A stretch of DNA of 64,000 bases from Piscinibacter sp047600445 (GCF_047600445.1 NZ_JASGKT010000002.1:496001-560000), one strand, 5' to 3'; positions 43,262-52,955 are shown, numbered from the stretch's first letter. Numbers and translations are program-made. The notes: generated from the letters alone by a model not told the origin.

Positions 43262-45115
43262 TCAGCGCGGCGGCGCGCTGCGGCGGTACAGGGCCTCGAT
43301 CTCCTCGCCGAAGCGCTTCATCAGGTTCAGGCGCTTGAGCTTGAGCGTCGGCGTCAGCAGGGTGTTCTCTATCGTCCACGGCTCGCGCGTCAGCCACAGC
43401 GCGCGCGGCACCGCGTAGCGCGGGAAGCTGCGGGTCGCGGCCTCGATGCGCTCCAGCGCGGCGCGCTGCGCGGCCGGCGCGTTCAGCGCGGCCGGGTCGT
43501 CGGCGTCCAGCCCGAGCGAGGCGGCCAGCCGCGCCCACGCCGCCGCGCCGACCACCGCGATGCAGGCCACGAAGGGACGGTTCTCGCCGACCACGAAGGC
43601 CTGCTCGAACAGCGGGTCGGCGCAGATCGCCAGTTCGAGGTCGGCCGGCGGCAGCTTCTCGCCGGTGGAGGTGACGATGATCTCCTTGATGCGCCCGCGG
43701 ATGCGTATGCGCCCGTCGACGATCTCGGCCTGGTCGCCGGTGTGCAGCCAGCCGTCGGCCTCGAGCGCGAGCGTGGTGTCCTCGGGGCGCTTCCAGTAGC
43801 CTTTCATCACCGAGGGGCCGCGCACCTGCAGTTCTCGGTTCTCGGCGATGCGAACCTCCACGCCGGCCAGCGCGCGGCCGACGCTGGCGGGGTCGTTGTC
43901 GTGCGGCGCGTTGACCGACACCACCGGCGAGGTCTCGGTCATGCCGTAGCCCTGCAGCAGCGGAAGCCCCAGACCGAGGAAGCAGTGCGCGATCGGCGTG
44001 GACAGCGGCGCGCCGCCGCTGACCGCGATGCGCAGCCGCCCGCCGAAGCGCGCCAGCAGCGGCCGCGCCACCAGCCGTTCGAGCAGCGGCCAGGCCAGCG
44101 CGTCGAGCGCGCGCTGCGCGGCGCCGTCGCCGGCCAGCGCGTCGTCGGCCAGGCCTTGCGCGCGGCAGAAGCGCCGCCAGCCGACACCCTGCGCCGCGGC
44201 GAAGAGGCGCTGCTTCAGCGGCGAGGCGGCGAGCTGCTCCTGCAGCTTCGCGAACACGCGCTCGTAGATGCGCGGCACCGAGATCAGCACCGTCGGCCGC
44301 ACCGTCAGCAGGTCGTCGGCGATGCTCGCCACCGAGCGCGCGTAGGCGACGCAACTGCCCGCGGCGATCGGCAGGTAGTAGCCGCCGGTGCGCTCGAAGG
44401 TGTGCGACAGCGGCAGGAAGGACAGGAACACGTCGTCCTCGCGCGGCCCGACACGCTCGACGATGGCGCGCAGGTTGGCCATCACGTTGGCGTGCGTCAG
44501 CATCACGCCCTTGGGCTTGCCGGTGGTGCCGGAGGTGTAGACGATCGCGGCGAGGTCGTCCGCTCGCGGGCCTTGCACCGGCAGCGCCGCGTCGCGCCCG
44601 GCGGCCAGCCAGTCGGCCAGCCGTTGCAGCGGTGGGTCGCCGGCCTCGGGCGGCGGCAGCCCGGCATCGTCGGCCACGACCACGCCGCGCAGCGCCGGCA
44701 GCGCGACGCCGACCGCGCGGATGCGCTGCCACTGCGCCGCGTCGGCGAGCACCAGCAGCGCGGCTTCGCAGTCGGCCAGGATGTAGGCGATGCTGCCGGC
44801 GTTGTCGATCGCGTGCAGCGGCACCGGCACGCCGCCGGCGGCCAGCGCCGCCTGGTCTATGCACACCGCGGCGATGCCGTTGGGCAGCAGGATCGCCACG
44901 CGCTCGCCATGGCGCAGCCCGAAGGCGGCCAGCGCGCGTCGCCAGCCGTCGATGCGCTGGCCGGCCTGGGCCCAGTTCAGCGAGATCCAGCCGCCGGCGG
45001 CTTCGTCGTGCCAGCGATAGGCCTGGCCCTCGGGGCTTCGCGCGATGCGCCAGGCGAACAGTTGAGGAAGGGTGGCGAGCGCGGCGAGTTCGCCGACCAG
45101 GGATGACGTGTTCAT
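43262..45115 (-). CDS. Long-chain acyl-CoA synthetase (AMP-forming)
   Basis: 617 residues from the ATG at 45115; a TTG two codons earlier is possible. The AMP-binding motif YTSGTTGKPKGVMLTH, the linker motif with GYGMTETSPVVS, WLHTGDQAEI and RIKEIIVTSTGEKLPP are intact. It belongs to the FadD15/FAA1-like group and activates fatty acids to CoA esters. The 230-bp gap to mraZ holds its own upstream region and the mraZ promoter. Confidence 0.92.
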   Translation of the reverse strand: MNTSSLVGELAALATLPQLFAWRIARSPEGQAYRWHDEAAGGWISLNWAQAGQRIDGWRRALAAFGLRHGERVAILLPNGIAAVCIDQAALAAGGVPVPLHAIDNAGSIAYILADCEAALLVLADAAQWQRIRAVGVALPALRGVVVADDAGLPPPEAGDPPLQRLADWLAAGRDAALPVQGPRADDLAAIVYTSGTTGKPKGVMLTHANVMANLRAIVERVGPREDDVFLSFLPLSHTFERTGGYYLPIAAGSCVAYARSVASIADDLLTVRPTVLISVPRIYERVFAKLQEQLAASPLKQRLFAAAQGVGWRRFCRAQGLADDALAGDGAAQRALDALAWPLLERLVARPLLARFGGRLRIAVSGGAPLSTPIAHCFLGLGLPLLQGYGMTETSPVVSVNAPHDNDPASVGRALAGVEVRIAENRELQVRGPSVMKGYWKRPEDTTLALEADGWLHTGDQAEIVDGRIRIRGRIKEIIVTSTGEKLPPADLELAICADPLFEQAFVVGENRPFVACIAVVGAAAWARLAASLGLDADDPAALNAPAAQRAALERIEAATRSFPRYAVPRALWLTREPWTIENTLLTPTLKLKRLNLMKRFGEEIEALYRRSAPPR

Positions 45116-45287
45116 GAACAAAGTCTCATGGCGCCCCCTGGCTCGGGAGGCGGGGCACAGGCGGAAACCTCATCGTTCACTTTCAGTGGTTCCCGCAGGT
45201 GCTTGTTTTTGAAAGAAAAGTTTCGCGAGAGTGCTTCTGAAATGGGCGCTAAGTGATTGATTCCACTGATTTTTCTTTACAAGTTCG

Positions 45288-45317
45288 TTGACCCGGCCGT
45301 CAGCGATCCGCTAAAGT
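45288..45317 (+). promoter_or_regulatory. Promoter of the dcw cluster (Pmra)
   Basis: TTGACC (45288-45293) and TAAAGT (45312-45317) with an 18-bp spacer, ending 28 bp before the mraZ GTG. The -10 overlaps the first MraZ-type box. Confidence 0.65.
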
Positions 45318-45349
45318 GGCGCAAAGTGCACTTTAGTGGTTTTTTGTGG
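45316..45349 (+). promoter_or_regulatory. MraZ-binding repeats
   Basis: GTGG/GTGC tetramers at 45316, 45326, 45336 and 45346 are spaced exactly 10 bp apart, the periodicity of MraZ operator repeats in other bacteria. The last one is the mraZ start codon. MraZ autorepression of the cluster is expected. Confidence 0.65.
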
Positions 45350-45786
45350 CGAATCTCGGCTTTCAGGGGCCTGCGGACCTCACCCTCGACGTCAAGGGGC
45401 GCATCGCGATGCCGGCGCGCCATCGCGAGGTCCTGGCCGGCCAGAACGCCACGAAGCTGACCATTACCAAGAGCCCGCACGGCTGCCTGCTGGTGTTCGC
45501 GCCGGCCGAGTGGGCCGAGTTCGCGGCGCGCGTGATGTCACTGCCGATGGACGCGATCGGCTGGCGCCGCCTGTACCTGGGCAACGCCACCGAAGTGGAA
45601 GTCGACGGCAGCGGGCGCGTGCTGATCGCGCCGGCGCTGCGCGAGTACGCGGGGCTGACCCGCGATGTGTTCATGCTCGGCATGGGCAGTTGCCTCGAGG
45701 TGTGGGACAAGCAGCGTTACCAAGCGCAGGAAGCCAAGACCTGCGCCGAGCCGCCGCCGGCCTCGCTGAACAGCCTGCACTACTGA
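45346..45786 (+). CDS. mraZ: Transcriptional regulator MraZ
   Basis: 146 residues from the GTG at 45346. Two SpoVT/AbrB-like repeats: LDVKGRIAMPARHREVL (first) and VDGSGRVLIAPALREYAGL (second), the conserved MraZ DXXGR halves. It binds the repeats in its own promoter and represses the cluster. The TGA overlaps the rsmH ATG by one base (TGATG). Confidence 0.96.
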   Translation: MANLGFQGPADLTLDVKGRIAMPARHREVLAGQNATKLTITKSPHGCLLVFAPAEWAEFAARVMSLPMDAIGWRRLYLGNATEVEVDGSGRVLIAPALREYAGLTRDVFMLGMGSCLEVWDKQRYQAQEAKTCAEPPPASLNSLHY

Positions 45787-46808
45787 TGGACAGCGGCAGC
45801 GCATGGCAACACACCACCGTCTTGCTGGCCGAAGCGATCGAATCGCTGGTCACGCGCACGGAGGGAGTCTATGTCGACGGCACCTTCGGCCGCGGCGGGC
45901 ACTCGCGCGCGCTGCTGGCGCGGCTCGCGCCGGGCGGCCGGCTGCTCGCCTTCGACCGCGACCCGGAGGCGGTGGCCGCGGCGCACGCGACGATCGCCGA
46001 TGCGCGCTTCTCGATCGTGCACGCGCGCTTCTCCGAGATGAAAACGCGCCTGGCCGAACTGGGCGTGACGGCGATCGACGGACTGCTGCTGGACCTGGGC
46101 GTCAGCTCGCCGCAGATCGACAACCCCGCGCGCGGCTTCAGCTTCCGCCATGACGCGCCGCTGGACATGCGAATGGACCCGACGCGCGGCGAGAGCGCGG
46201 CGGAATTCCTGGCCCGCGCCGACGAGCGCGCTATTGCAGAGGTGATCCGTGATCATGGGGAAGAACGGTTTGCTGTACCGATTGCAAAGGCGCTTGTTGC
46301 TCGGCGCGAAAGCGGGAACCCTGTTCGAACCACAGGGCAACTTTCCGAAGTCGTGGCTCGTGCGGTCAAGACCCGTGAACCGGGCCAGGACCCTGCAACG
46401 CGCACATTTCAAGGCCTTCGGATTCACGTCAACGCCGAGCTTGCGGAGCTCGAACAAGGCCTGAGCTCCGGGGTCGAACTGCTGCAACCGTCGGGACGCC
46501 TGGTCGTGATCAGCTTCCATTCGCTGGAAGACCGCATCGTGAAGACCTTCATCGCGCGCGAGAGCCGCAGCGAGGTGGACCGCCGCGCGCCGTTCGCGCC
46601 CGAGAAGGCGCACCGGCTCAAGGCGCTGGCGCGCGTCAAGCCCTCCGACGCCGAGGTGCGCGCCAACCCGCGCGCGCGCTCGGCGGTGATGCGCGTGGCC
46701 GAGCGCACGGGGGCGGCGGCGTCGAGCCCGCCGCCGGGCCGTCCCAAGGCGGGCGAGGCCCCCTCGGGGGGCCGTGCGCCGTACCCGGCGCGCGGGGGGC
46801 AGTCATGA
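45786..46808 (+). CDS. rsmH: 16S rRNA (cytosine1402-N4)-methyltransferase RsmH
   Basis: 340 residues. HTTVLLAEAIE, YVDGTFGRGGHSRALL (SAM site), LLLDLGVSSPQID, RGFSFRHDAPLDMRMD and VVISFHSLEDRIVK are diagnostic. The last 30 residues (from about 311, TGAAASSPPPGRPKAGEAPS...) are a Pro/Gly-rich extension encoded by a member of the palindromic repeat family, and this repeat also overlaps the ftsL start. It overlaps ftsL by 4 bp. Confidence 0.96.
   Translation: MDSGSAWQHTTVLLAEAIESLVTRTEGVYVDGTFGRGGHSRALLARLAPGGRLLAFDRDPEAVAAAHATIADARFSIVHARFSEMKTRLAELGVTAIDGLLLDLGVSSPQIDNPARGFSFRHDAPLDMRMDPTRGESAAEFLARADERAIAEVIRDHGEERFAVPIAKALVARRESGNPVRTTGQLSEVVARAVKTREPGQDPATRTFQGLRIHVNAELAELEQGLSSGVELLQPSGRLVVISFHSLEDRIVKTFIARESRSEVDRRAPFAPEKAHRLKALARVKPSDAEVRANPRARSAVMRVAERTGAAASSPPPGRPKAGEAPSGGRAPYPARGGQS
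46731..46803. repeat. Repeat-family copy at the rsmH/ftsL junction
   Basis: GCCGGGCCGTCCCAAGGCGG and CCCCCTCGGGGGG recall the copies at 40202 and 56857 and the reverse copy at 1-40. It is translated as the RsmH tail and its end (GGGGGGCAGTC) sits on the ftsL ribosome site. Confidence 0.65.
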
Positions 46809-47101
46809 ACCGGTTGAACATCCTGCTGTTCCTCGCGCTGCTGGCGAGCTGCGTCTATCTCGTCGGCGTGTCGTACGACGGGCGGCGCCTGTACGCCGAA
46901 CTCGACGCCGCGCGCAACGAGGAGAAGGCGCTGGCCACCGACCACGAGCGCCTGCAGGCCGAGCGCCAGGCGCAGGCCACGCCGCTGAAGGTCGAGCGCG
47001 TGGCGCGCGAGCGGCTGGCGATGCGCAACGCCACGCCGGCGGTGACGATGTACGTGACGCACGGCGCGGCGCCGGCCAGCGCCCCGGGAGCCGCGCGATG
47101 A
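46805..47101 (+). CDS. ftsL: Cell division protein FtsL
   Basis: 98 residues: one membrane segment (about 4-22, LNILLFLALLASCVYLVGVS), then a periplasmic leucine-zipper-like coiled coil (RLYAELDAARNEEKALATDHERLQAE). It forms the FtsQBL part of the divisome that activates FtsWI. Overlaps both neighbours by 4 bp. Confidence 0.92.
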   Translation: MNRLNILLFLALLASCVYLVGVSYDGRRLYAELDAARNEEKALATDHERLQAERQAQATPLKVERVARERLAMRNATPAVTMYVTHGAAPASAPGAAR

Positions 47102-48921
47102 AGCGCCTGCGCCGCCTGCTCGAACGCCGGCGCGCAGCGCCGCGCCCGCGCGGCGGCGCGCTGCCGGCGCGCAGCGTGGCCTATTCCACCAGCCCGCTGC
47201 TGGCCTCGCGGACGCCGCCGTGGCGCTCCAAGCTCGTCGTCGGCGTGCTGGCGGCGAGCTTCGTCGTGCTGCTCGGCCGCGCGCTGTACATCCAGGTGCT
47301 GGGCAACGACTTCTTCCGCAAGCAGGGCGAGATCCGCTTCGCGCGCAACCTCGACCTGCCGGCCAGCCGCGGCCGCATCCTCGACCGCAACGGCCAGATC
47401 CTCGCCGTCAGCGTGCCGGCGCCGTCGGTGTGGGCGATCCCGAAGGACGTCGACGCCGATCGCGGCGAGCGCCGCCGGCTCGCCAAGGCGCTGGGCATGA
47501 GCGCCGCCGAGCTGGACGAGCGGCTGCAGCGCCACCCGACCTTCGTGTGGCTGCGCCGCCAGGTCGAGGAGCAGGTCGGCAGGGACGTCGCCGCGCTCGG
47601 CCTGAAGGGCGTGCACCAGGTGCGCGAGTACAAGCGCAAGTACCCCGAGGGCGAGGCGGCCGCGCACGTGATCGGCTCGACCAACGCCGACGAACGCGGC
47701 CAGGAGGGCGTGGAGTTCGCGCACGAACGCGCGCTCTCCGGCGCCGACGGCAAGCGCCGCGTCATCAAGGACGCGCGCGGCCGCGTGGTGGAGGACATCG
47801 GCGAGAGCGTGCAGCCGGTGGACGGCCGCGACCTGCGCCTGACGATCGACTCGAAGATCCAGTTCTACGCCTACCAGCGCGTGCGCGACGCGGTGATGGA
47901 GCACCGCGCCGCCAGCGGCAGCGTGGTGGTGCTGGACGCGCAAAGCGGCGGCGTGCTGGCGATGGCGAACTACCCGAGCTTCGTGCCCGGGCAGCGCGGC
48001 GCCGGCGCGGTGTCGGCGCGGCGCAACCTCGCGCTGTCGGACACCGCCGAGCCGGGCTCGACGATGAAGCCCTTCATCGCCGCGCTGGCGCTGGAGTCGG
48101 GCCGCTTCCGGCCCACCGAGGTGCTGGCCACGCCGAGGCAGCTCTTCATCACCGGGCTGCCGATCACCGACGAGCACTCGCTGCCGCAGATGACGGTCGA
48201 GCAGATCGTGCAGCGCTCCAGCAACGTCGGTACCGCGAAGATGGCGATGTCGATGCCGGCGCGCGAGATCTGGGACTTCTACACCCGCGTCGGCTTCGGG
48301 CAGAAGCCGCAGATCGACTTCCCCGGCCGCGAGACCGGCCGGCTGCGCGCCTGGCAGTCGTGGCGGCCGATCGACCAGGCGACGGTCGGTTTCGGCTACG
48401 GCGTGTCGGTGTCGCTGATGCAGCTCGCGCAGGCCTACACCGTGTTCGCGCGCGAGGGCGACATGGTGCCGATCTCGCTGGTGCTGCCCGAAGATGGCCA
48501 GCCGCCCGCGCCGGCGGTGGGCCAGCAGGTGGTGACGCCGCAGACCGCCCGGGCCGTGCGCAAGATGCTCGCGATGGTCACCAGCCCCGGCGGCACCGCG
48601 CTGAAGGCGCAGGTGCCGGGCTACTCGGTGGCCGGCAAGACCGGCACCTCGCGCAAGTGGCTCAAGCACGAGAAGCGCTACGCGAGCGACCGGCACCGCG
48701 GCTGGTTCGTCGGCCTGGCGCCGGCCGACAAGCCGCGCATCGTGGTCGCGGTGATGATCGACGAGCCGCGCGCCGGCAAGTACTTCGGCGGCGACGTGGC
48801 CGCGCCGGTGTTCAGCCAGGTGGTGCAGCAGACGCTGCGCTCGATGGGTGTGCCGCCCGATCTCGACGTGAAGTCGCAGATCGTCGCGCACGACCTGCCC
48901 TCGGTGCAGGAGAACTACTGA
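47098..48921 (+). CDS. ftsI: Septal transpeptidase FtsI (penicillin-binding protein 3)
   Basis: 607 residues. A basic cytosolic N-terminus (RRLLERRRAAPRPRG), one membrane segment (about 45-63), the pedestal domain (RGRILDRNGQILAVS), and the transpeptidase with catalytic S321 in STMK, SSN 374-376 and KTGT from K514. It cross-links septal peptidoglycan with FtsW. It overlaps ftsL and murE. Confidence 0.96.
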   Translation: MKRLRRLLERRRAAPRPRGGALPARSVAYSTSPLLASRTPPWRSKLVVGVLAASFVVLLGRALYIQVLGNDFFRKQGEIRFARNLDLPASRGRILDRNGQILAVSVPAPSVWAIPKDVDADRGERRRLAKALGMSAAELDERLQRHPTFVWLRRQVEEQVGRDVAALGLKGVHQVREYKRKYPEGEAAAHVIGSTNADERGQEGVEFAHERALSGADGKRRVIKDARGRVVEDIGESVQPVDGRDLRLTIDSKIQFYAYQRVRDAVMEHRAASGSVVVLDAQSGGVLAMANYPSFVPGQRGAGAVSARRNLALSDTAEPGSTMKPFIAALALESGRFRPTEVLATPRQLFITGLPITDEHSLPQMTVEQIVQRSSNVGTAKMAMSMPAREIWDFYTRVGFGQKPQIDFPGRETGRLRAWQSWRPIDQATVGFGYGVSVSLMQLAQAYTVFAREGDMVPISLVLPEDGQPPAPAVGQQVVTPQTARAVRKMLAMVTSPGGTALKAQVPGYSVAGKTGTSRKWLKHEKRYASDRHRGWFVGLAPADKPRIVVAVMIDEPRAGKYFGGDVAAPVFSQVVQQTLRSMGVPPDLDVKSQIVAHDLPSVQENY

Positions 48922-50405
48922 TGGCCGCGCCGTACACCGTGCAGCCGCTGGCCGACACGCGCGCCGCCTGCGCCTGGCTGGCGCAGCGCGGCGTGCGCGG
49001 CCTGGCCGTCGACAGCCGCCGCGTGCGGCCGGGCGAGGCCTTCATCGCCTGGCCCGGCTACGCGCACGACGGGCGGCAGTACGTGAAGGCCGCGCTCGCG
49101 GCCGGCGCCGCGGCCTGCCTGGTGGAAGCCGAAGGCGCGGCGGCGTTCGACTTCGGCGCCGATGCGCCGGTCGCCACGCTGGCCGGGCTGAAGGCGCGCA
49201 CCGGCGAGATCGCCGACGCCTTCTACGCGCGGCCGAGCGACGCGCTGGCAGTGGTGGCGACCACCGGCACCAACGGCAAGACCTCCACCGCGTGGTGGAC
49301 GGCGCAGGCGCTGCGGCACCTGGGCAGGCGCTGCGCGGTGATCGGCACGCTGGGGATCGGTGAACCGCCCGGCGCGCTCGAGTCCACCGGCCTGACCACG
49401 CCCGACCCGGTGACGGTGCAGCGCTCGCTGCGCCGCTTCGCCGACGCGGGCTTCGCGGCCTGCGCGATCGAGGCCTCGTCGATCGGGATCGCCGAGCAGC
49501 GCCTCGCGGGCACGCGCTTCGCGGTCGCGATGTTCACCAATTTCACGCAGGACCACCTCGACTACCACGCCGACATGGCCGCCTACTGGCAGGCCAAGCG
49601 CGCGCTGTTCGCGTGGCCGGGGCTGCGCGCCGCGGTGCTCAACCTCGACGACGCCAAGGGCGGCGAGCTGCTGGCCGGCCTGCACGGCCCCGAGGCCTGG
49701 AGCTACTCGCTGCGCCGCGGCGACGCGCGGCTGCGCGCCGAAGGCATCGGCTACCGCGACGGCGGCCTGGCGTTCGAGGTGCTCGAAGCCGGCGCGCGCG
49801 CCGCGGTGCGCAGCGCTTTGATCGGCGAATACAACGTGTCGAACCTGCTGGCCGTGATCGGCGGGCTGCGCGCGCTGGGCGTGCCGCTGGCCGACGCCGC
49901 CGCGGCCTGCGCGGTGCTGAGCCCGGTGCCGGGGCGCATGCAGCGTGTCGTCGCGCCGCGCCCGGGGCCGGAGGTGGTGGTCGACTACGCCCACTCGCCC
50001 GACGCGCTGGAAAAGGCGCTGCTCGCGCTGCGCCCCTTCGCCGCGCAGCGCGGCGGCCGGCTGTGGGCGGTGTTCGGCTGCGGCGGCAACCGCGACAGCG
50101 CCAAGCGGCCGCTGATGGGCGCGATCGCGCAGCGGCTGGCCGACCGTGTCGTACTGACCAGCGACAACCCGCGCCATGAAGACCCGGGCGCGATCCTGGC
50201 GCAGGTCCGCGCGGGCGTGACGGGCGATGCGCGGGTGATCGAAGACCGCCGCGCGGCGATCGTCGCGAGCGTGCGTGAAGCGGCCGACAACGATGTGATC
50301 CTGCTCGCCGGCAAGGGCCACGAGGACTACCAGGACGTGGCGGGCGTGAAGCTGCCGTTCTCCGACCTCGACGAAGCGCGCCGCGCGCTGGAGGCCCGCG
50401 CATGA
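48921..50405 (+). CDS. murE: UDP-MurNAc-tripeptide synthetase MurE
   Basis: 494 residues. ATP P-loop TTGTNGKTS (K120), central Mur ligase domain with FTNFTQDHLDYH, and the C-terminal DNPRHED motif that marks meso-diaminopimelate-adding enzymes. It adds the third residue to UDP-MurNAc-L-Ala-D-Glu. ATG overlaps the ftsI stop by one base. Confidence 0.96.
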   Translation: MAAPYTVQPLADTRAACAWLAQRGVRGLAVDSRRVRPGEAFIAWPGYAHDGRQYVKAALAAGAAACLVEAEGAAAFDFGADAPVATLAGLKARTGEIADAFYARPSDALAVVATTGTNGKTSTAWWTAQALRHLGRRCAVIGTLGIGEPPGALESTGLTTPDPVTVQRSLRRFADAGFAACAIEASSIGIAEQRLAGTRFAVAMFTNFTQDHLDYHADMAAYWQAKRALFAWPGLRAAVLNLDDAKGGELLAGLHGPEAWSYSLRRGDARLRAEGIGYRDGGLAFEVLEAGARAAVRSALIGEYNVSNLLAVIGGLRALGVPLADAAAACAVLSPVPGRMQRVVAPRPGPEVVVDYAHSPDALEKALLALRPFAAQRGGRLWAVFGCGGNRDSAKRPLMGAIAQRLADRVVLTSDNPRHEDPGAILAQVRAGVTGDARVIEDRRAAIVASVREAADNDVILLAGKGHEDYQDVAGVKLPFSDLDEARRALEARA

Positions 50406-51787
50406 GCATGGCCACGCTCGCCCGCCTGCATGCGCTGCTGCCCGGCTCGCGCCTCGTCGGCGACGGTGCGACCGTCGTCGAGCGCGTGCACAGCGACACG
50501 CGCAGCCTGCGCGCCGGCGACCTGTTCGTCGCGCTGCGCGGCGAGCGTTTCGACGCGCACGACTTCCTCGCGCAGGCCCGGGCCGGCGGCGCCGTCGCGG
50601 CGCTGGCCGAGCGCGGCCTGGAAGCGGCCGGCCTGGCCGGCCTGGAAGTGGCCGACAGCGGCGCCGCGCTGCTCGCGCTGGGCGGCGCGTGGCGCGCCGC
50701 GCACACGCTGCCGCTGGTGGCGGTGACCGGCAGCAACGGCAAGACCACCGTCACGCAGATGATCGCCGCCATCCTGCGCGCCTGGCTGGGCGAGGCAGCG
50801 CTGGCCACCGAGGGCAACCTGAACAACCACATCGGCGTGCCGATGACGCTGCTGCGGCTGCGCCAGAACGACGAGCAATGGCATCGCGCCGCGGTGGTCG
50901 AGCTGGGCATGAACCACCCCGGCGAGATCGCCAGTCTCGCGGCCGTCGCCGCGCCGGGCGTCGCGCTGGTCAACAACGCGCAGCGCGAGCACCAGGAGTT
51001 CATGGCCGGCGTCGAGGCGGTGGCGCGCGAGAACGGCAGCGTGATCGCCGCGCTGCCGGCCGGCGGCACGGCGGTGTTCCCGGCCGACGACGCGCATGCG
51101 CCGCTGTGGCGCGAGCTGGCCGGCACGCGCGCGCTGATGCGCTTCACGACCGGGGGCGCGGCCGAGGTGACGGGCCGCGCCGATTGGCAGGGCGACCGTT
51201 GGGACCTGCGCATCGACACGCCGGCCGGCGCCGCGCGCATCGCGCTGCGCGTGGCCGGCGCGCACAACGTTCGCAACGCGCTCGCCGCGGCGGCCTGCGT
51301 GCTGGCCGCCGGCGGCCCGCTGGACGCGGTGCGGCGCGGCCTCGAAGGCTTCCGGCCGGTCAAGGGCCGCTCGCAGTTGAAGACCTTCGAGCGCGACGGC
51401 CGGCGCGTCACGCTGGTCGACGACAGCTACAACGCCAACCCGGATTCGGTGCGCGCCGCGATCGACGTGCTGGCCGGCCTGCCCGGCCCGCGCTGGCTGG
51501 TGCTGGGCGACATGGGCGAGGTGGGCGACCAGGGCCCCGCCTTCCACGCCGAGGTGGGCGGCTACGCCCGGCAGCGCGGCATCGAGGCGCTGTGGTGCGC
51601 CGGCGAGCTGACGCGCCACGCCGCGGCGGCCTTCGCCGGCGCGCGGCACTTCGATGGCGTCGAATCATTGATCACCGCACTGAATGAAGCACCGGCCGCG
51701 CAATCCATCGTCGTCAAGGGCTCGCGCTTCATGAAGATGGAGCGCGTCGTCGCCGCGCTCGCGGAAGGAGGCGCCCATGCTGCTTAG
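50402..51787 (+). CDS. murF: UDP-MurNAc-tripeptide:D-Ala-D-Ala ligase MurF
   Basis: 461 residues. P-loop VTGSNGKTT (K114), ELGMNHPGEIASL, NAQREHQEFM and DDSYNANPDSV are the MurF pattern. It adds D-Ala-D-Ala to complete the pentapeptide. Its last 11 bp overlap mraY. Confidence 0.96.
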   Translation: MSMATLARLHALLPGSRLVGDGATVVERVHSDTRSLRAGDLFVALRGERFDAHDFLAQARAGGAVAALAERGLEAAGLAGLEVADSGAALLALGGAWRAAHTLPLVAVTGSNGKTTVTQMIAAILRAWLGEAALATEGNLNNHIGVPMTLLRLRQNDEQWHRAAVVELGMNHPGEIASLAAVAAPGVALVNNAQREHQEFMAGVEAVARENGSVIAALPAGGTAVFPADDAHAPLWRELAGTRALMRFTTGGAAEVTGRADWQGDRWDLRIDTPAGAARIALRVAGAHNVRNALAAAACVLAAGGPLDAVRRGLEGFRPVKGRSQLKTFERDGRRVTLVDDSYNANPDSVRAAIDVLAGLPGPRWLVLGDMGEVGDQGPAFHAEVGGYARQRGIEALWCAGELTRHAAAAFAGARHFDGVESLITALNEAPAAQSIVVKGSRFMKMERVVAALAEGGAHAA

Positions 51788-52955
51788 CCTCGCGCAGTGG
51801 CTGCAGACGCTGTCGCCGGAGTTCGGCTTCTTCCGCGTCTTCCAGTACCTCACCTTCCGCGCGGTGATGGCGGCGCTGACCGCGCTGCTGATCGGCCTGG
51901 CCTTCGGGCCCTGGGTGATCCGGTGCCTGACCGAGCTGAAGATCGGCCAGCCGGTCCGCGAGTACGGCGTGCAGGCACACCTCGCCAAGAGCGGCACGCC
52001 GACCATGGGCGGCGTGCTGATCCTGATCGGCATCGGCGTCGCGACGCTGCTGTGGTTCGACTGGAGCAACCGCTTCGTCTGGATCGTGATGCTGGTGACC
52101 ATGGGCTTCGGCGCGATCGGCTGGGTCGACGACTGGCGCAAGGTGGTGCAGAAGAACCCCGAGGGCATGCGCTCGGGCGAGAAGTACTTCTGGCAGTCGG
52201 TGATCGGGCTGCTGGCGGCGCTGTACCTCGCCTTCAGCGTGTCGGAGACCTCCAACCTGCGCGTGCTGGAGCTGTTCCTGCGCTGGGTGCAGAGCGGCTT
52301 CTCGACCGACCTGCCGCCCAAGGCCGACCTGATCGTGCCCTTCTTCAAGACGGTGAGCTACCCGCTGGGCGTGTTCGGCTTCATCGCGCTGACCTACTTC
52401 GTGATCGTCGGCGCGAGCAACGCGGTCAACCTCACCGACGGGCTCGACGGCCTGGCGATCATGCCGGTGGTGCTGGTGGGCTCGGCGCTGGGCATCTTCG
52501 CCTACCTCACCGGCAACGCGGTGTTCAGCCGCTACCTGCTGATCCCGTACATCCCCGGCGCGGGCGAACTGCTGATCTTCTGCGCCGCGATGGCCGGCGC
52601 GGGCCTGGCCTTCCTGTGGTTCAACGCCTACCCGGCCCAGGTGTTCATGGGCGACGTGGGCGCGCTCTCGCTCGGCGGCGCCCTGGGCACCATCGCCGTC
52701 ATCACGCGGCAGGAGATCGTGCTCGGGATCATGGGCGGCGTCTTCGTGCTGGAGGCGCTGTCGGTGATGGCCCAGGTGGGCTGGTTCAAGTACACGAAGA
52801 AGAAGTACGGCCAGGGCCGGCGCATCCTGCTGATGGCGCCGCTGCACCACCACTTCGAGAAATCGGGGTGGAAGGAGACGCAGGTGGTCGTGCGCTTCTG
52901 GATCATCACCATGCTGCTGTGCCTGATCGGGCTGGCGAGCCTGAAGCTGCGCTGA
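51777..52955 (+). CDS. mraY: Phospho-MurNAc-pentapeptide translocase MraY
   Basis: 392 residues, about ten membrane segments. HLAKSGTPTMGG, the aspartates in GWVDDWRK, NAVNLTDGLDGLA and the C-terminal PLHHHFEKSGWKETQVVVRFW are conserved. It makes lipid I from UDP-MurNAc-pentapeptide and undecaprenyl phosphate. TGATG overlap with murD. Confidence 0.97.
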   Translation: MLLSLAQWLQTLSPEFGFFRVFQYLTFRAVMAALTALLIGLAFGPWVIRCLTELKIGQPVREYGVQAHLAKSGTPTMGGVLILIGIGVATLLWFDWSNRFVWIVMLVTMGFGAIGWVDDWRKVVQKNPEGMRSGEKYFWQSVIGLLAALYLAFSVSETSNLRVLELFLRWVQSGFSTDLPPKADLIVPFFKTVSYPLGVFGFIALTYFVIVGASNAVNLTDGLDGLAIMPVVLVGSALGIFAYLTGNAVFSRYLLIPYIPGAGELLIFCAAMAGAGLAFLWFNAYPAQVFMGDVGALSLGGALGTIAVITRQEIVLGIMGGVFVLEALSVMAQVGWFKYTKKKYGQGRRILLMAPLHHHFEKSGWKETQVVVRFWIITMLLCLIGLASLKLR

